A DNA stretch of 64,000 nt, taken from Pedobacter sp. MC2016-05 (GTDB lineage: Bacteria; Bacteroidota; Bacteroidia; Sphingobacteriales; Sphingobacteriaceae). Every line of letters begins with the position of its first letter. Within the stretch, counting starts at the first letter, position 1. Under the pieces are notes generated by a model. It was not told the origin of the DNA. It made no database searches and was given only the letters and a program-made list of their open reading frames with translations. The position numbers and the translations under genes are program-made. Below are positions 52,908-61,570 of the stretch, piece by piece. The DNA lies in contig NZ_JAPIVT010000001.1 in NCBI RefSeq assembly GCF_026239735.1, positions 372,001 to 436,000 on the forward strand, read 5' to 3'.

Positions 52908-54599
52908 ATGAAGAAACTAAAATATTATGTTTTAGCAGCAGGCTTGACTTTGGCTGTTTTCTCTTTTTCGTTTAGGGAAGATTTATTTCTGGTATCTAAA
53001 AACCTAGACATTTTCGCGTCACTTTACAAAGAAATCAATATCAATTATGTCGATGAAACCAATGCGCCTCAGTTAATGAAGACAGGGATTGATGCGATGT
53101 TGGAAACCCTCGATCCTTACACAGAATATGTTCCCGAATCGGAAATTGAAGATTATAAACTAAAATATATCAGTACCCAATACGGAGGAATAGGCGCAGC
53201 AACGGTACTGATCGATGGAAAACTTTTTGTAAACGATGTCAGTGAGGGCTATCCGGCTAACAAGGGCGATGTTAAACCTGGAGACCAAATATTAAAAATA
53301 AATGGGATCCAGATTAAAGGTAAAGATCGTGCACAAATTAGTCAGTTGTTACGTGGGCCAAAAGGTACACCTGTTGATTTAACGTTGATGAGAGACGGTA
53401 AAGAGATTGCCAGGAAATTAAATCGTGATGAAATTAAGCAACCCAACGTATCCTACTCGGGCATGGTTGGCGATGGCATTGGGTACATCAGATTGGATAA
53501 ATTCTTAGAAAATTCTGGTCAGGAAGTAAAGGATGCTTTGGTTAACCTTAACAAAGAAAACCCCAAAGGCATTGTTTTGGACTTGAGAAATAATGGCGGT
53601 GGTATTTTGCAGGAGGCTGTTAAAATTGTAAACCTATTTGTAGATAAAGATCAGTTGGTGGTGATTCAAAAAGGCAAAAATGCCGAAAAAACCATCACCT
53701 ATAAGACGCAGATGCTACCTGTGTCTCCCTCAGTTCCTTTGGTTGTGTTGGTAAATGGAAATTCTGCGTCGGCTTCCGAAATTGTGGCCGGTTCGCTACA
53801 GGATTTAGATCGGGCGATTGTAGTTGGCCAACGTAGTTACGGCAAAGGTTTGGTGCAGCAAACATTTAATCTTCCATATAACAGTTTGGTAAAAGTTACC
53901 GTAGCCAAGTATTACACACCCTCGGGCAGATGTATTCAAAAACTCGATTACACCCACAAGGATATCAATGGACTTGCTGAGCGATTTGCCGATTCTACAA
54001 TCGCTATGTATCAAACGAAAGCTGGCAGAAATGTTTATAGCGGGAATGGTGTTTACCCAGATTTGGTAGTCAATGCAGATAAACTTAGTCCGGTTACTAT
54101 TACCATGATTAACAAAAGTTTATTCTTTAACTATGCTAATATCTTTTCAAAAAAAACTACAAAGTTGGAATCAGCTAAAACTTTCCAGGTTTCAGATGCA
54201 GATTACGCTGCATTTGTAAGCACCTTGGCTGATAAAGATCTCGCCTATCAAAGTAAAACAGAAAGACTGTTATTGGACTTACGTGCGGAGGCAGAAAAAG
54301 AAAATAAATCAGTAGAAGTGAAAGCCGATTTAGAAAATTTGAAATATAAGCTTACCTCATCTAAAAAGAATGATCTGGCTACACATAAGTCGGAAATTAA
54401 AAGGGTTTTAGAAGCGCAAATTATAAGCAGATATTTTTACGAGAAAGGTAGAATAGAGCAGAGTTTCCAATACGATAAAGAACTTGCAGCAGCGAAAACC
54501 TTGTTTGCCAATCAAACTCGAATGTTGGCAATTTTGAAGGGCGATGGCAATTACAAAGTAATTGGTAAGCCAGTTAAGGAAGTAACAGGCATAGATTAA
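52908..54599 (+). CDS. S41-family C-terminal processing peptidase (CtpA-like) with PDZ domain
   Basis: 563 residues. The N-terminal hydrophobic segment (YVLAAGLTLAVFSFSF) acts as a signal peptide or anchor, so it is periplasmic. Order of domains: N-terminal helical part with MLETLDPYTEYVP, PDZ (~85-170; GDVKPGDQILKINGIQIKG), then the protease core with GIVLDLRNNGGGILQEAV, LVNGNSASASEIVAGSLQD carrying the catalytic serine, and QRSYGKGLVQQTF carrying the lysine. The C-terminal ~180 residues are charged and helical. Role: tail-specific cleavage of periplasmic proteins. It is followed after 34 bases by the GH29 gene, which may be co-transcribed. Confidence 0.94.
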   Translation: MKKLKYYVLAAGLTLAVFSFSFREDLFLVSKNLDIFASLYKEININYVDETNAPQLMKTGIDAMLETLDPYTEYVPESEIEDYKLKYISTQYGGIGAATVLIDGKLFVNDVSEGYPANKGDVKPGDQILKINGIQIKGKDRAQISQLLRGPKGTPVDLTLMRDGKEIARKLNRDEIKQPNVSYSGMVGDGIGYIRLDKFLENSGQEVKDALVNLNKENPKGIVLDLRNNGGGILQEAVKIVNLFVDKDQLVVIQKGKNAEKTITYKTQMLPVSPSVPLVVLVNGNSASASEIVAGSLQDLDRAIVVGQRSYGKGLVQQTFNLPYNSLVKVTVAKYYTPSGRCIQKLDYTHKDINGLAERFADSTIAMYQTKAGRNVYSGNGVYPDLVVNADKLSPVTITMINKSLFFNYANIFSKKTTKLESAKTFQVSDADYAAFVSTLADKDLAYQSKTERLLLDLRAEAEKENKSVEVKADLENLKYKLTSSKKNDLATHKSEIKRVLEAQIISRYFYEKGRIEQSFQYDKELAAAKTLFANQTRMLAILKGDGNYKVIGKPVKEVTGID

Positions 54600-54633
54600 A
54601 TCATCCTTTCGGAAACCAAATTTAACCTCAGTT

Positions 54634-55959
54634 ATGAAAAAATTATGCCTGATCATTACATTAATTGTAAATGGATTACTTGCTGGTGCGCAAAATTATG
54701 TGCCTGCTCCATCCAATATCGAAGCACGTAAGTGGTTTGCTGATGCTCGCTTCGGACTTTTTATTCATTGGGGTCCTTTTAGCATCCCAGGCAGTGGCGA
54801 GTGGGTAATGAACGAGCGAAAAGTTACCGTGGAAAACTACACCCGTTTGGGGAAATTCTTCAATCCCATCGATTTCGATGCGCAAAAATGGGTTGCTACG
54901 GCTAAAAATGCCGGAATGAAGTATATCACCTTAATCACCAGACACCATGATGGTTTTAGCATGTGGGATACCAAATATTCGGATTTCAATATCATGAACA
55001 CCCCTTACAAGAAGGATATTGTGAAGATGATGGCAGATGAGTGTAGAAAGCAAGGTATTAAACTTTTTCTTTACTATTCCATATTGGATTGGCGTCGAGA
55101 GGATTATCCGCATGAAACGGGCAGAACCGGCCAGTTTAGCGGTAGAAAAGGACATGGGAATTACGCAAGTTATCTTCAGTTTATGAAAAGCCAGCTTACC
55201 GAATTGCTCACCAACTATGGCCAAATTGGCGGTATTTGGTTTGATGGTCATTGGGATCAAACCGCTCCGGAAGGGGAGAAAGACCGAACTTCTAGACTCG
55301 ATTGGAAGTATGAAGAGATTTATGGTTTGATTCACAAGCTTCAGCCTCAATGCATGATCGGTAATAACCACCACCTTTCTCCCTTACCAGGAGAGGATTT
55401 CCAAATGTTTGAACAAGATTTACCCGGAGAGAATAAATCTGGATTAAGCTTTCAGGAAGCAAGTGTGCAAATGCCTTTGGAGGCTTGCCAGACCATAAAC
55501 GGTTCGTGGGGGTTTAGCTTAACCGATACATCTTATAAAAGTGAAACCAGACTTATTCAAACCCTGGTAAAGGCAGCAGCTTTAGGTGCTAACTTATTGT
55601 TAAATATAGGCCCTATGCCAAATGGAGAAATCCAACCAGAGTTTACTGATCGATTAAATAGTATGGGCGATTGGTTAAAAATATATGGAGAAAGTATTTA
55701 TGGTACCAACGCAGGTTATTTAAAACCGCAAGATTGGGGATGCATTACGCAAAAAAGCGATAAGCTATATATTCATATTTTTAAAGCTCAGCCTGAAATT
55801 TTGCTGAACGGTTTCCCATTCAAGAAAATACAAAAAGCTTATTATTTGAAAAATAAGAGAGTGGTAAATGCAGCGTTAAAAAACGGTTCGCTACATATTC
55901 CTATTTATGGGAATATCAACAAGAATGATGAGGTAATTGTGCTAGAAATCAAGAAATAG
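54634..55959 (+). CDS. GH29 alpha-L-fucosidase
   Basis: 441 residues with a signal peptide (GLLAGAQ, ~20). Removes alpha-linked fucose by a retaining mechanism. GH29 markers: RKWFADARFGLFIHWGPFSI at the start of the barrel, YITLITRHHDGFSMWDTKYS, and GGIWFDGHWDQT containing the nucleophile Asp204. A short C-terminal beta-sandwich follows (KIQKAYYLKNKRVVN…), with a shortened end compared with longer GH29s. It heads a run of enzymes (GH29, GH92, GH2) with the same strand and a shared theme of glycoprotein glycan trimming. Confidence 0.94.
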   Translation: MKKLCLIITLIVNGLLAGAQNYVPAPSNIEARKWFADARFGLFIHWGPFSIPGSGEWVMNERKVTVENYTRLGKFFNPIDFDAQKWVATAKNAGMKYITLITRHHDGFSMWDTKYSDFNIMNTPYKKDIVKMMADECRKQGIKLFLYYSILDWRREDYPHETGRTGQFSGRKGHGNYASYLQFMKSQLTELLTNYGQIGGIWFDGHWDQTAPEGEKDRTSRLDWKYEEIYGLIHKLQPQCMIGNNHHLSPLPGEDFQMFEQDLPGENKSGLSFQEASVQMPLEACQTINGSWGFSLTDTSYKSETRLIQTLVKAAALGANLLLNIGPMPNGEIQPEFTDRLNSMGDWLKIYGESIYGTNAGYLKPQDWGCITQKSDKLYIHIFKAQPEILLNGFPFKKIQKAYYLKNKRVVNAALKNGSLHIPIYGNINKNDEVIVLEIKK

Positions 55960-56090
55960 ACATTGTTGGATTACTGAAAAATATTTAGTCATTGACAACC
56001 TTCGTCAGTAAAAGAAGCAGGATTAATTGAGTAAACGTGATCAACTTTTCCCGAATAATTCTCTAAGTCCGTTTATAATTTATTAATTTG

Positions 56091-56102
56091 TAAATCGATT
56101 TA
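56091..56102. promoter_or_regulatory. 12-bp perfect palindrome before the GH92 gene
   Basis: TAAATCGATTTA is a perfect palindrome with a central CG, 18 bases before the GH92 start codon. The form is like LacI/GalR-type operators but the sequence differs from the xylan operator. No function proven. Confidence 0.4.
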
Positions 56103-56120
56103 GCTTATCCTATTTAGACT

Positions 56121-58379
56121 ATGAAAATTTTTAGTGCAAAATTAATCTTTTTTGCTGCGTCCATATTATTCACAAATGGAATCAGCGCCCAGCAAAATTC
56201 AAAACTAACCCAGTTTGTAGACCCCATTATTGGTTCTGCAAAACACGGGCATGTATTTGTTGGCGCAAATGTTCCTTTCGGAGCGGTGCAACTTGGTCCA
56301 AACAATATTATGGAAGGCTGGGATTGGTGCAGCGGCTATAATTACGTAAGCAATACCATCACTGGTTTTTCGCATACACACTTAAGTGGAACCGGTATTG
56401 GCGATTTAGGCGACATTTCAATTATGCCCGTAACCGGAGCAACTACTTTAGAAAAAGGTAAAAAGGGAGAAGAAGATAAAGGCTACCTTTCTACGTTTTC
56501 GCACCAAAATGAATATGCCAAAGCAGGTTATTACAGTGTTTTACTCGATAAGTACAAAATCAAAGCAGAATTAACGGCTACTGAACGTGTAGGTTTTCAT
56601 CAATACACCTTCCCGAAAAATGCCCCAAGGCCACATGTTATGATCGATTTGGTGGAAGGTATTGGTTGGGATGCACCAACAAATGCATCTTTTAAACAAA
56701 TCGACGCCAATACCATTGTCGGGAATAGAAATTCTAAAGGCTGGGCAAATGATCAGCGCTTATATTTCGTCATCAAGTTTTCTCAACCCTTAAAAAGCTT
56801 TGATATTTATGAAGATAATCAGCTGAAAGAAAGCAAAGATAATGATGGCAAAAAGCTCAAAGCAGTAGCCAGATTCGCATCAATTAACAATAATAAGCTT
56901 CAAATAAAAGTTGCCTTATCTCCGGTAAGCATCGAAAATGCCATCTTAAACCTTTCAACAGAATTGCCAGGATGGGATTTTGCATCCACAACGAAGAAAG
57001 CTGATGGGAAATGGGAAAAGGAATTGTCGAAGGTTAAAATCAATGCTTCTGCCAATACAAAAAAAATATTCTATACCGCTTTATTTCATACCATGACGGC
57101 ACCTTCACTTTTTAACGATGTGAACAACGATTATTTGGGCACCGACAAGAAAGTATATAAACAGGCAAATTTCACCAACTACACTACTTTTTCACTTTGG
57201 GATACTTACAGGGCAGCGCATCCATTATATACTATCTTGCATCAGGATCGGGTGAGTGATGTGGTGAATACCATGTTGGCGATTTATAAGGAGCAGGGCA
57301 AACTTCCGGTTTGGCATTTAATGGGCAACGAAACCAATACCATGGTGGGCTATCACGCTGTTCCGGTTATAGTAGACGCTTATTTAAAAGGCTACCGCGG
57401 TTTTGATGCAAATCTTGCTTATCAAGCAGTAAAACAATCTGCTATGCAAAAAACGGAAGGCATCGATTACATTCAGCAACTTAAGTACATTCCAGCCGAT
57501 AAGGTTAATGAATCTGTTGCGAAAGCCCTGGAGTATGCAATCGACGATTACTGTATAGCCATGTTCGCAAAGGCGCTGAATAAAACTGAGGATTATCAAT
57601 ATTTTAGCAAAAGAGCACAGCTTTACAGACAATATTTTGATCAGGATGTTCAGTTTATGCGTGGTAAAATGGCTGATGGCAAATGGCGTATGCCTTTTAG
57701 TCCGGTTAAAGCCAAACACCGTGAAGATGATTATACAGAGGGTAATGCCTGGCAATATACCTGGTTAGTTCCCCAGGATGTGGAGGGTTTGATCAATCTT
57801 TTTGGTGGCGATAAACCTTTTGTAAATAAGCTCGATTCCTTATTTATCGTTCCTGCCGATTTAGGTGAAAACAGCTCACCTGATATCTCTGGTTTGATAG
57901 GCAATTATGCTCAGGGAAATGAGCCCGGTCACCACATTCCTTATTTATATGCTTATGCTGGTCAGCCCTGGAAAACAGCCGAATTGATTCGCAAAATCGA
58001 TAAAGATTTCTTTACTGCGAAGCCGGATGGTTTGTGTGGAAACGAAGATGTAGGTCAAATGAGCGCCTGGTATGTTTTTTCTGCGCTTGGTTTTTATCCT
58101 GTAAATCCCGCCAATGGAACCTATGTTTTCGGTACGCCTTTAATTAATTCGGCAAGCATTAAGTTGGAAGGAAATAAAAACTTCGACATTAAAGTGCTAG
58201 GAAACTCTGTGGCAAATAAGTACATAGAACGCATTTTAATTAACGGCAAGCCTTATAATAAATCGTTTATTGAGCATAAAACCATTGTAAATGGCGGTTC
58301 AATGGAAATTTACATGGGCAGTACCCCATCAAAATTATGGGGCATTAATGCTGCAGATCGACCAGTTTCAGGTAAATAG
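56121..58379 (+). CDS. GH92 exo-alpha-mannosidase
   Basis: 752 residues, signal peptide to ~24 (GISAQQ). Calcium-dependent inverting enzyme that removes terminal alpha-mannose. GH92 markers: QFVDPIIGSAKHGHVFVGAN, PFGAVQLGPNNIMEGWDWCS, FSHTHLSGTGIGDLGD, the catalytic-domain LWDTYRAAHPLYTILH, GNAWQYTWLVPQDVEGL, GNEPGHHIPYLYAYAGQPWK and CGNEDVGQMSAWYVFSALGFYPVNP, the last with expected catalytic acids. Length is typical. Neighbouring GH29 and GH2 enzymes suggest N-glycan or mannan side-chain processing. Which linkage (alpha-1,2, 1,3 or 1,6) it prefers cannot be read from sequence. Confidence 0.95.
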   Translation: MKIFSAKLIFFAASILFTNGISAQQNSKLTQFVDPIIGSAKHGHVFVGANVPFGAVQLGPNNIMEGWDWCSGYNYVSNTITGFSHTHLSGTGIGDLGDISIMPVTGATTLEKGKKGEEDKGYLSTFSHQNEYAKAGYYSVLLDKYKIKAELTATERVGFHQYTFPKNAPRPHVMIDLVEGIGWDAPTNASFKQIDANTIVGNRNSKGWANDQRLYFVIKFSQPLKSFDIYEDNQLKESKDNDGKKLKAVARFASINNNKLQIKVALSPVSIENAILNLSTELPGWDFASTTKKADGKWEKELSKVKINASANTKKIFYTALFHTMTAPSLFNDVNNDYLGTDKKVYKQANFTNYTTFSLWDTYRAAHPLYTILHQDRVSDVVNTMLAIYKEQGKLPVWHLMGNETNTMVGYHAVPVIVDAYLKGYRGFDANLAYQAVKQSAMQKTEGIDYIQQLKYIPADKVNESVAKALEYAIDDYCIAMFAKALNKTEDYQYFSKRAQLYRQYFDQDVQFMRGKMADGKWRMPFSPVKAKHREDDYTEGNAWQYTWLVPQDVEGLINLFGGDKPFVNKLDSLFIVPADLGENSSPDISGLIGNYAQGNEPGHHIPYLYAYAGQPWKTAELIRKIDKDFFTAKPDGLCGNEDVGQMSAWYVFSALGFYPVNPANGTYVFGTPLINSASIKLEGNKNFDIKVLGNSVANKYIERILINGKPYNKSFIEHKTIVNGGSMEIYMGSTPSKLWGINAADRPVSGK

Positions 58380-58398
58380 CGATTTGGACATTTACGGG

Positions 58399-58443
58399 AG
58401 ATCGTTTTGGCCAGGGTAGCCCTGCTTTTCTTCCGATCTTTTT
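58399..58443 (+). terminator. Nested hairpin after the GH92 gene
   Basis: The inner stem CAGGG (58412-58416) pairs with CCCTG (58420-58424). An outer stem AGATCG (58399-58404) pairs with CGATCT (58434-58439), followed by TTTTT. A possible terminator, though the inner and outer stems are separated by unpaired bases. Confidence 0.5.
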
Positions 58444-58578
58444 GGTGAAAGTATGCAGATAATTAAAATCAACCTGAACAAAAAGGATTTCCATACCGTC
58501 AGGTTTATAATTAGCGTTTGGGATTACTTAGGCCACCTCAACAAAAATTAATTTATACTACATTTAAAAAACTCATTT

Positions 58579-61179
58579 ATGAGGAAATTATTCTTCTCGC
58601 TTCTATTTTTAGCTGCTTTAAACACCCAGGCTCAACGTTATGAGCTTAATTCTGGCTGGCTTTGTGCCAATATTAAAGATGCTAATGCGACCGGAAACCA
58701 AATTTCCAGTTCGAACTTCGTGCTAAATAACTGGTTACCCGCTACAGTTCCGGGGACGGTTTTAACCACTTTGCTCAACAACAAAATGGTTCCTGATCCA
58801 TTTTACGGAATGAACAATGAGAAAATTGCCGACATCTATAAAACGGGGAACGAGCATTATACCTATTGGTTTGTGAAGGACTTTGATGAAAAAGCTATCG
58901 GCAACGAACAGGTATGGATACAATTTCGTGGGATAAATTATAAAGCTGATTTTTTTCTCAATGGGAAGAAGATCAATGCGAAAACGCATGAAGGCATGCA
59001 TATTCGTGCGAACTACAATATCACAAAATTTCTTTCTGTCACCGGCAAAAACCGCTTGGCCGTAATCGTTTATCCACCAGATTTTCCCGGCAATCCAAAC
59101 GGCGGGCAAGGTGGCGACGGAACAATTGCGAAAGGATTAACCACGCAATATACGGCGGGCTGGGATTGGATTCAGCCTACCCGTGATCGAAACACAGGCA
59201 TTTGGGATAAGGTAATCATCGAAAAAACAAGATCCATCAACTTAAAAAACCCTCACATAGTTACGCTGGTTCCTGGCAAAAGAGTACCGAATGCCAAGCA
59301 ACAACCAGCCACTATCAAAGTTTCGATTGAGGTCGAAAACCCAACAGCTAAAGCCGTTGCAGGTATCTTGCAATATCAGATTGCTGGAAAAACGGTTAGT
59401 AAAACCGTATCTATCGCTGCGAATAAAAATGCAGAAATAACATTTGCAGATTTAGCTTTGGAAAACCCTAAGCTTTGGTGGCCTAGTGGTTATGGAAAGC
59501 AGGACTTATATCCTGTAAACATCAAGTTTTTAAGTGCGAGCCAGGTTTTGGATCAGGAAAATTTACAGGTTGGCATCCGCCAGATCAATAATATCTGGAA
59601 TGAGCGTACACAAAGTATGGGCGCTTATGTGAACGGCCAAAAGATTTTCATCAAAGGCGGTAACTGGATCATCTCCGATGCGATGCTGCGTTTCTCCGAT
59701 GCCCGTTATGATGCTGAAGTTCGTTACCACAAGGATATGAACCTAAACCTGATCAGGATTTGGGGCGGTGCCATTTTAGAAAGACCTGAGTTTTATAACG
59801 CCTGTGATAAGTATGGCTTACTCGTTTTTCAGGATTTTTGGTTCAGTGGCGACTGCAATGGCCGTTGGGTTGATCCCTTAAAAAAAGAAGATCAATGGAC
59901 GAGGAGGAATTATCCAGACAATCATCCATTGGTTTTAACAGCGATTGAAGATCAGGTAAAAATGATTCGCAATCATGCTTCACTTGCTTTCTGGTGCGGC
60001 GGAAATGAAATTACGCCTCCAGAGGACATTCTAAATCCGATTAAAAATGATATTCTGCCACGATTGGATGGAACACGGAGGTTTTTCGATTTCTCGAATA
60101 GTGATGAGATGTCCTACAATTCGATCGGTGGTAATGGCGATGGGCCTTACGGTATTCAAGATCCAAAAAGCTTTTGGGCGGAAAAAACATTTCCCTACAA
60201 CTCCGAAGTGGGTTCAGTCGGCGTAGGAGATTACGAATCACTGGAGCGTTTTATCCCGAAAGAAAATAGGGTTGCACCACAATTTAAAAGCAAACCTGAT
60301 TCGGTTTGGGATTATCATAAATACATTGGTTACGATCAATATATTAATCCTTACGGTAAAGCTAAAGATGTAAAGGATTTTGCAATGAAGGCACAGCTCG
60401 TTAACTATGATCAATATCGTGCTTTGATGGAAGGCTTCTCTAACAAAATGTGGGATTGGTACACGGGTTCTATTATCTGGAAAACACAAAACCCATGGAC
60501 GGCCCTTCGTGGTCAAATGTACGATTACTACCTCGACCCAAATGCCTGCCTTTATGGTTTGCGCAAAGGAAGTGAGCCACTTCATATCATGATGAACCCC
60601 CTTGACAGCATGGTAACGGTAGTGAATAACGGCTTTACAGATCGTAATAATTTAATGGTTCAGGCCAAGGTGTATGATATGGACGGAAAGGATTATTTCT
60701 ATTCGCAGGTTTTCAACTCCATTGGTGCATCTTCCGTTCGTCGATTTTTTCCAATAAATGATTTCCTGAAGAAACTTGACCAAAAGGATGGCGTTTTTGT
60801 CTCACTCAAACTGTTGAATGAAAAGCAGGAAATTTTAAGTGAAAATATTTACTGGCTGGCCGATAAGGATGGGAATTATAAGGGCTTGCAAAATTTAAAA
60901 CCAGCGGCTTTAAAGGTGACTGCGCTCAAAAAATCCGATGAGAAGGTGGAGGTAACATTGACTAATCCCGGAGGCAATCCGGTGGCTTTTTTCAACCGTG
61001 TTGCGTTGATCAATAGCCAAACAGGCAAGCGGATTTTGCCAGCTTTTTATGATGATAACTACGTGAGTATATTGCCTGGAGAAAGCAGGTTGATAACAGT
61101 GGAATATAACGGAGACCAAAAAACTGCTATTGAGGTTTACGGCTGGAATGTAGAGAGACAAAAAGTAACTGTTCAGTAA
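58579..61179 (+). CDS. GH2 beta-mannosidase / exo-beta-glucosaminidase-type hydrolase
   Basis: 866 residues, signal peptide to ~18 (LNTQAQ). The GH2 layout is complete: an N-terminal sugar-binding domain (ATVPGTVLTTLLNN…, WIQFRGINYKADFFLNGKKI), an immunoglobulin-like domain, the TIM barrel with LIRIWGGAILERPEFYNACD, the acid/base motif WCGGNEITPPEDI (Glu477) and the nucleophile motif PYNSEVGSVGV (Glu543), and two C-terminal sandwiches. This subgroup includes exo-beta-D-glucosaminidases and mannosylglycoprotein endo-beta-mannosidase, which act on GlcNAc- or mannose-containing cores. With GH92 and GH29 next to it, cutting the Man-beta-GlcNAc core of N-glycans is plausible, though beta-mannosidase or glucosaminidase activity is not excluded. 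Confidence 0.88.
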   Translation: MRKLFFSLLFLAALNTQAQRYELNSGWLCANIKDANATGNQISSSNFVLNNWLPATVPGTVLTTLLNNKMVPDPFYGMNNEKIADIYKTGNEHYTYWFVKDFDEKAIGNEQVWIQFRGINYKADFFLNGKKINAKTHEGMHIRANYNITKFLSVTGKNRLAVIVYPPDFPGNPNGGQGGDGTIAKGLTTQYTAGWDWIQPTRDRNTGIWDKVIIEKTRSINLKNPHIVTLVPGKRVPNAKQQPATIKVSIEVENPTAKAVAGILQYQIAGKTVSKTVSIAANKNAEITFADLALENPKLWWPSGYGKQDLYPVNIKFLSASQVLDQENLQVGIRQINNIWNERTQSMGAYVNGQKIFIKGGNWIISDAMLRFSDARYDAEVRYHKDMNLNLIRIWGGAILERPEFYNACDKYGLLVFQDFWFSGDCNGRWVDPLKKEDQWTRRNYPDNHPLVLTAIEDQVKMIRNHASLAFWCGGNEITPPEDILNPIKNDILPRLDGTRRFFDFSNSDEMSYNSIGGNGDGPYGIQDPKSFWAEKTFPYNSEVGSVGVGDYESLERFIPKENRVAPQFKSKPDSVWDYHKYIGYDQYINPYGKAKDVKDFAMKAQLVNYDQYRALMEGFSNKMWDWYTGSIIWKTQNPWTALRGQMYDYYLDPNACLYGLRKGSEPLHIMMNPLDSMVTVVNNGFTDRNNLMVQAKVYDMDGKDYFYSQVFNSIGASSVRRFFPINDFLKKLDQKDGVFVSLKLLNEKQEILSENIYWLADKDGNYKGLQNLKPAALKVTALKKSDEKVEVTLTNPGGNPVAFFNRVALINSQTGKRILPAFYDDNYVSILPGESRLITVEYNGDQKTAIEVYGWNVERQKVTVQ

Positions 61180-61570
61180 TACTTGGTTCTATCCTTAGTT
61201 TATTAACTTCAATGGTCTGAATAATCGAAAATTAATCTGTGATTTTTGTATTCTGTTATTAAAACCTTCTTTTTATAAGGAATTTAATTGGAATTGTTAG
61301 ACTATATATAAACTTTGCTCACGGTATATCGGTTTTAGCTAAGTTTTTTATAACTAAGTAATATTTTAAATGTTATTTATAATATTGCGTCGATAAAAAT
61401 TAACTAAAAAGTTAGTGTTAATATTATTTTAACCATAAGATAATATTAATGTCATAAATTCTACAGGTCGTCAGATTTACCGCAATTTCCGGATTAATAT
61501 TTGAAATTATTTTTCATATCCCCTAAATTAGTTGGCTTAAACTAATAAATCAAACAACTAATTTAAATTC
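61180..61570. other. AT-rich spacer before susC-5
   Basis: 391 bases without a supported gene. It contains short inverted repeats, including ATTAGTT (61527-61533) with AACTAAT (61540-61546), and a weak promoter-like pair of TTTG (61500-61503) and TAAATTAG (61524-61531). No operator matching the xylan palindrome is seen. Confidence 0.5.

Noticed and set aside
55960-56120. Possible tRNA or small RNA between GH29 and GH92
   Set aside because: No cloverleaf, T-loop motif or CCA end can be formed; only a short palindrome is present.
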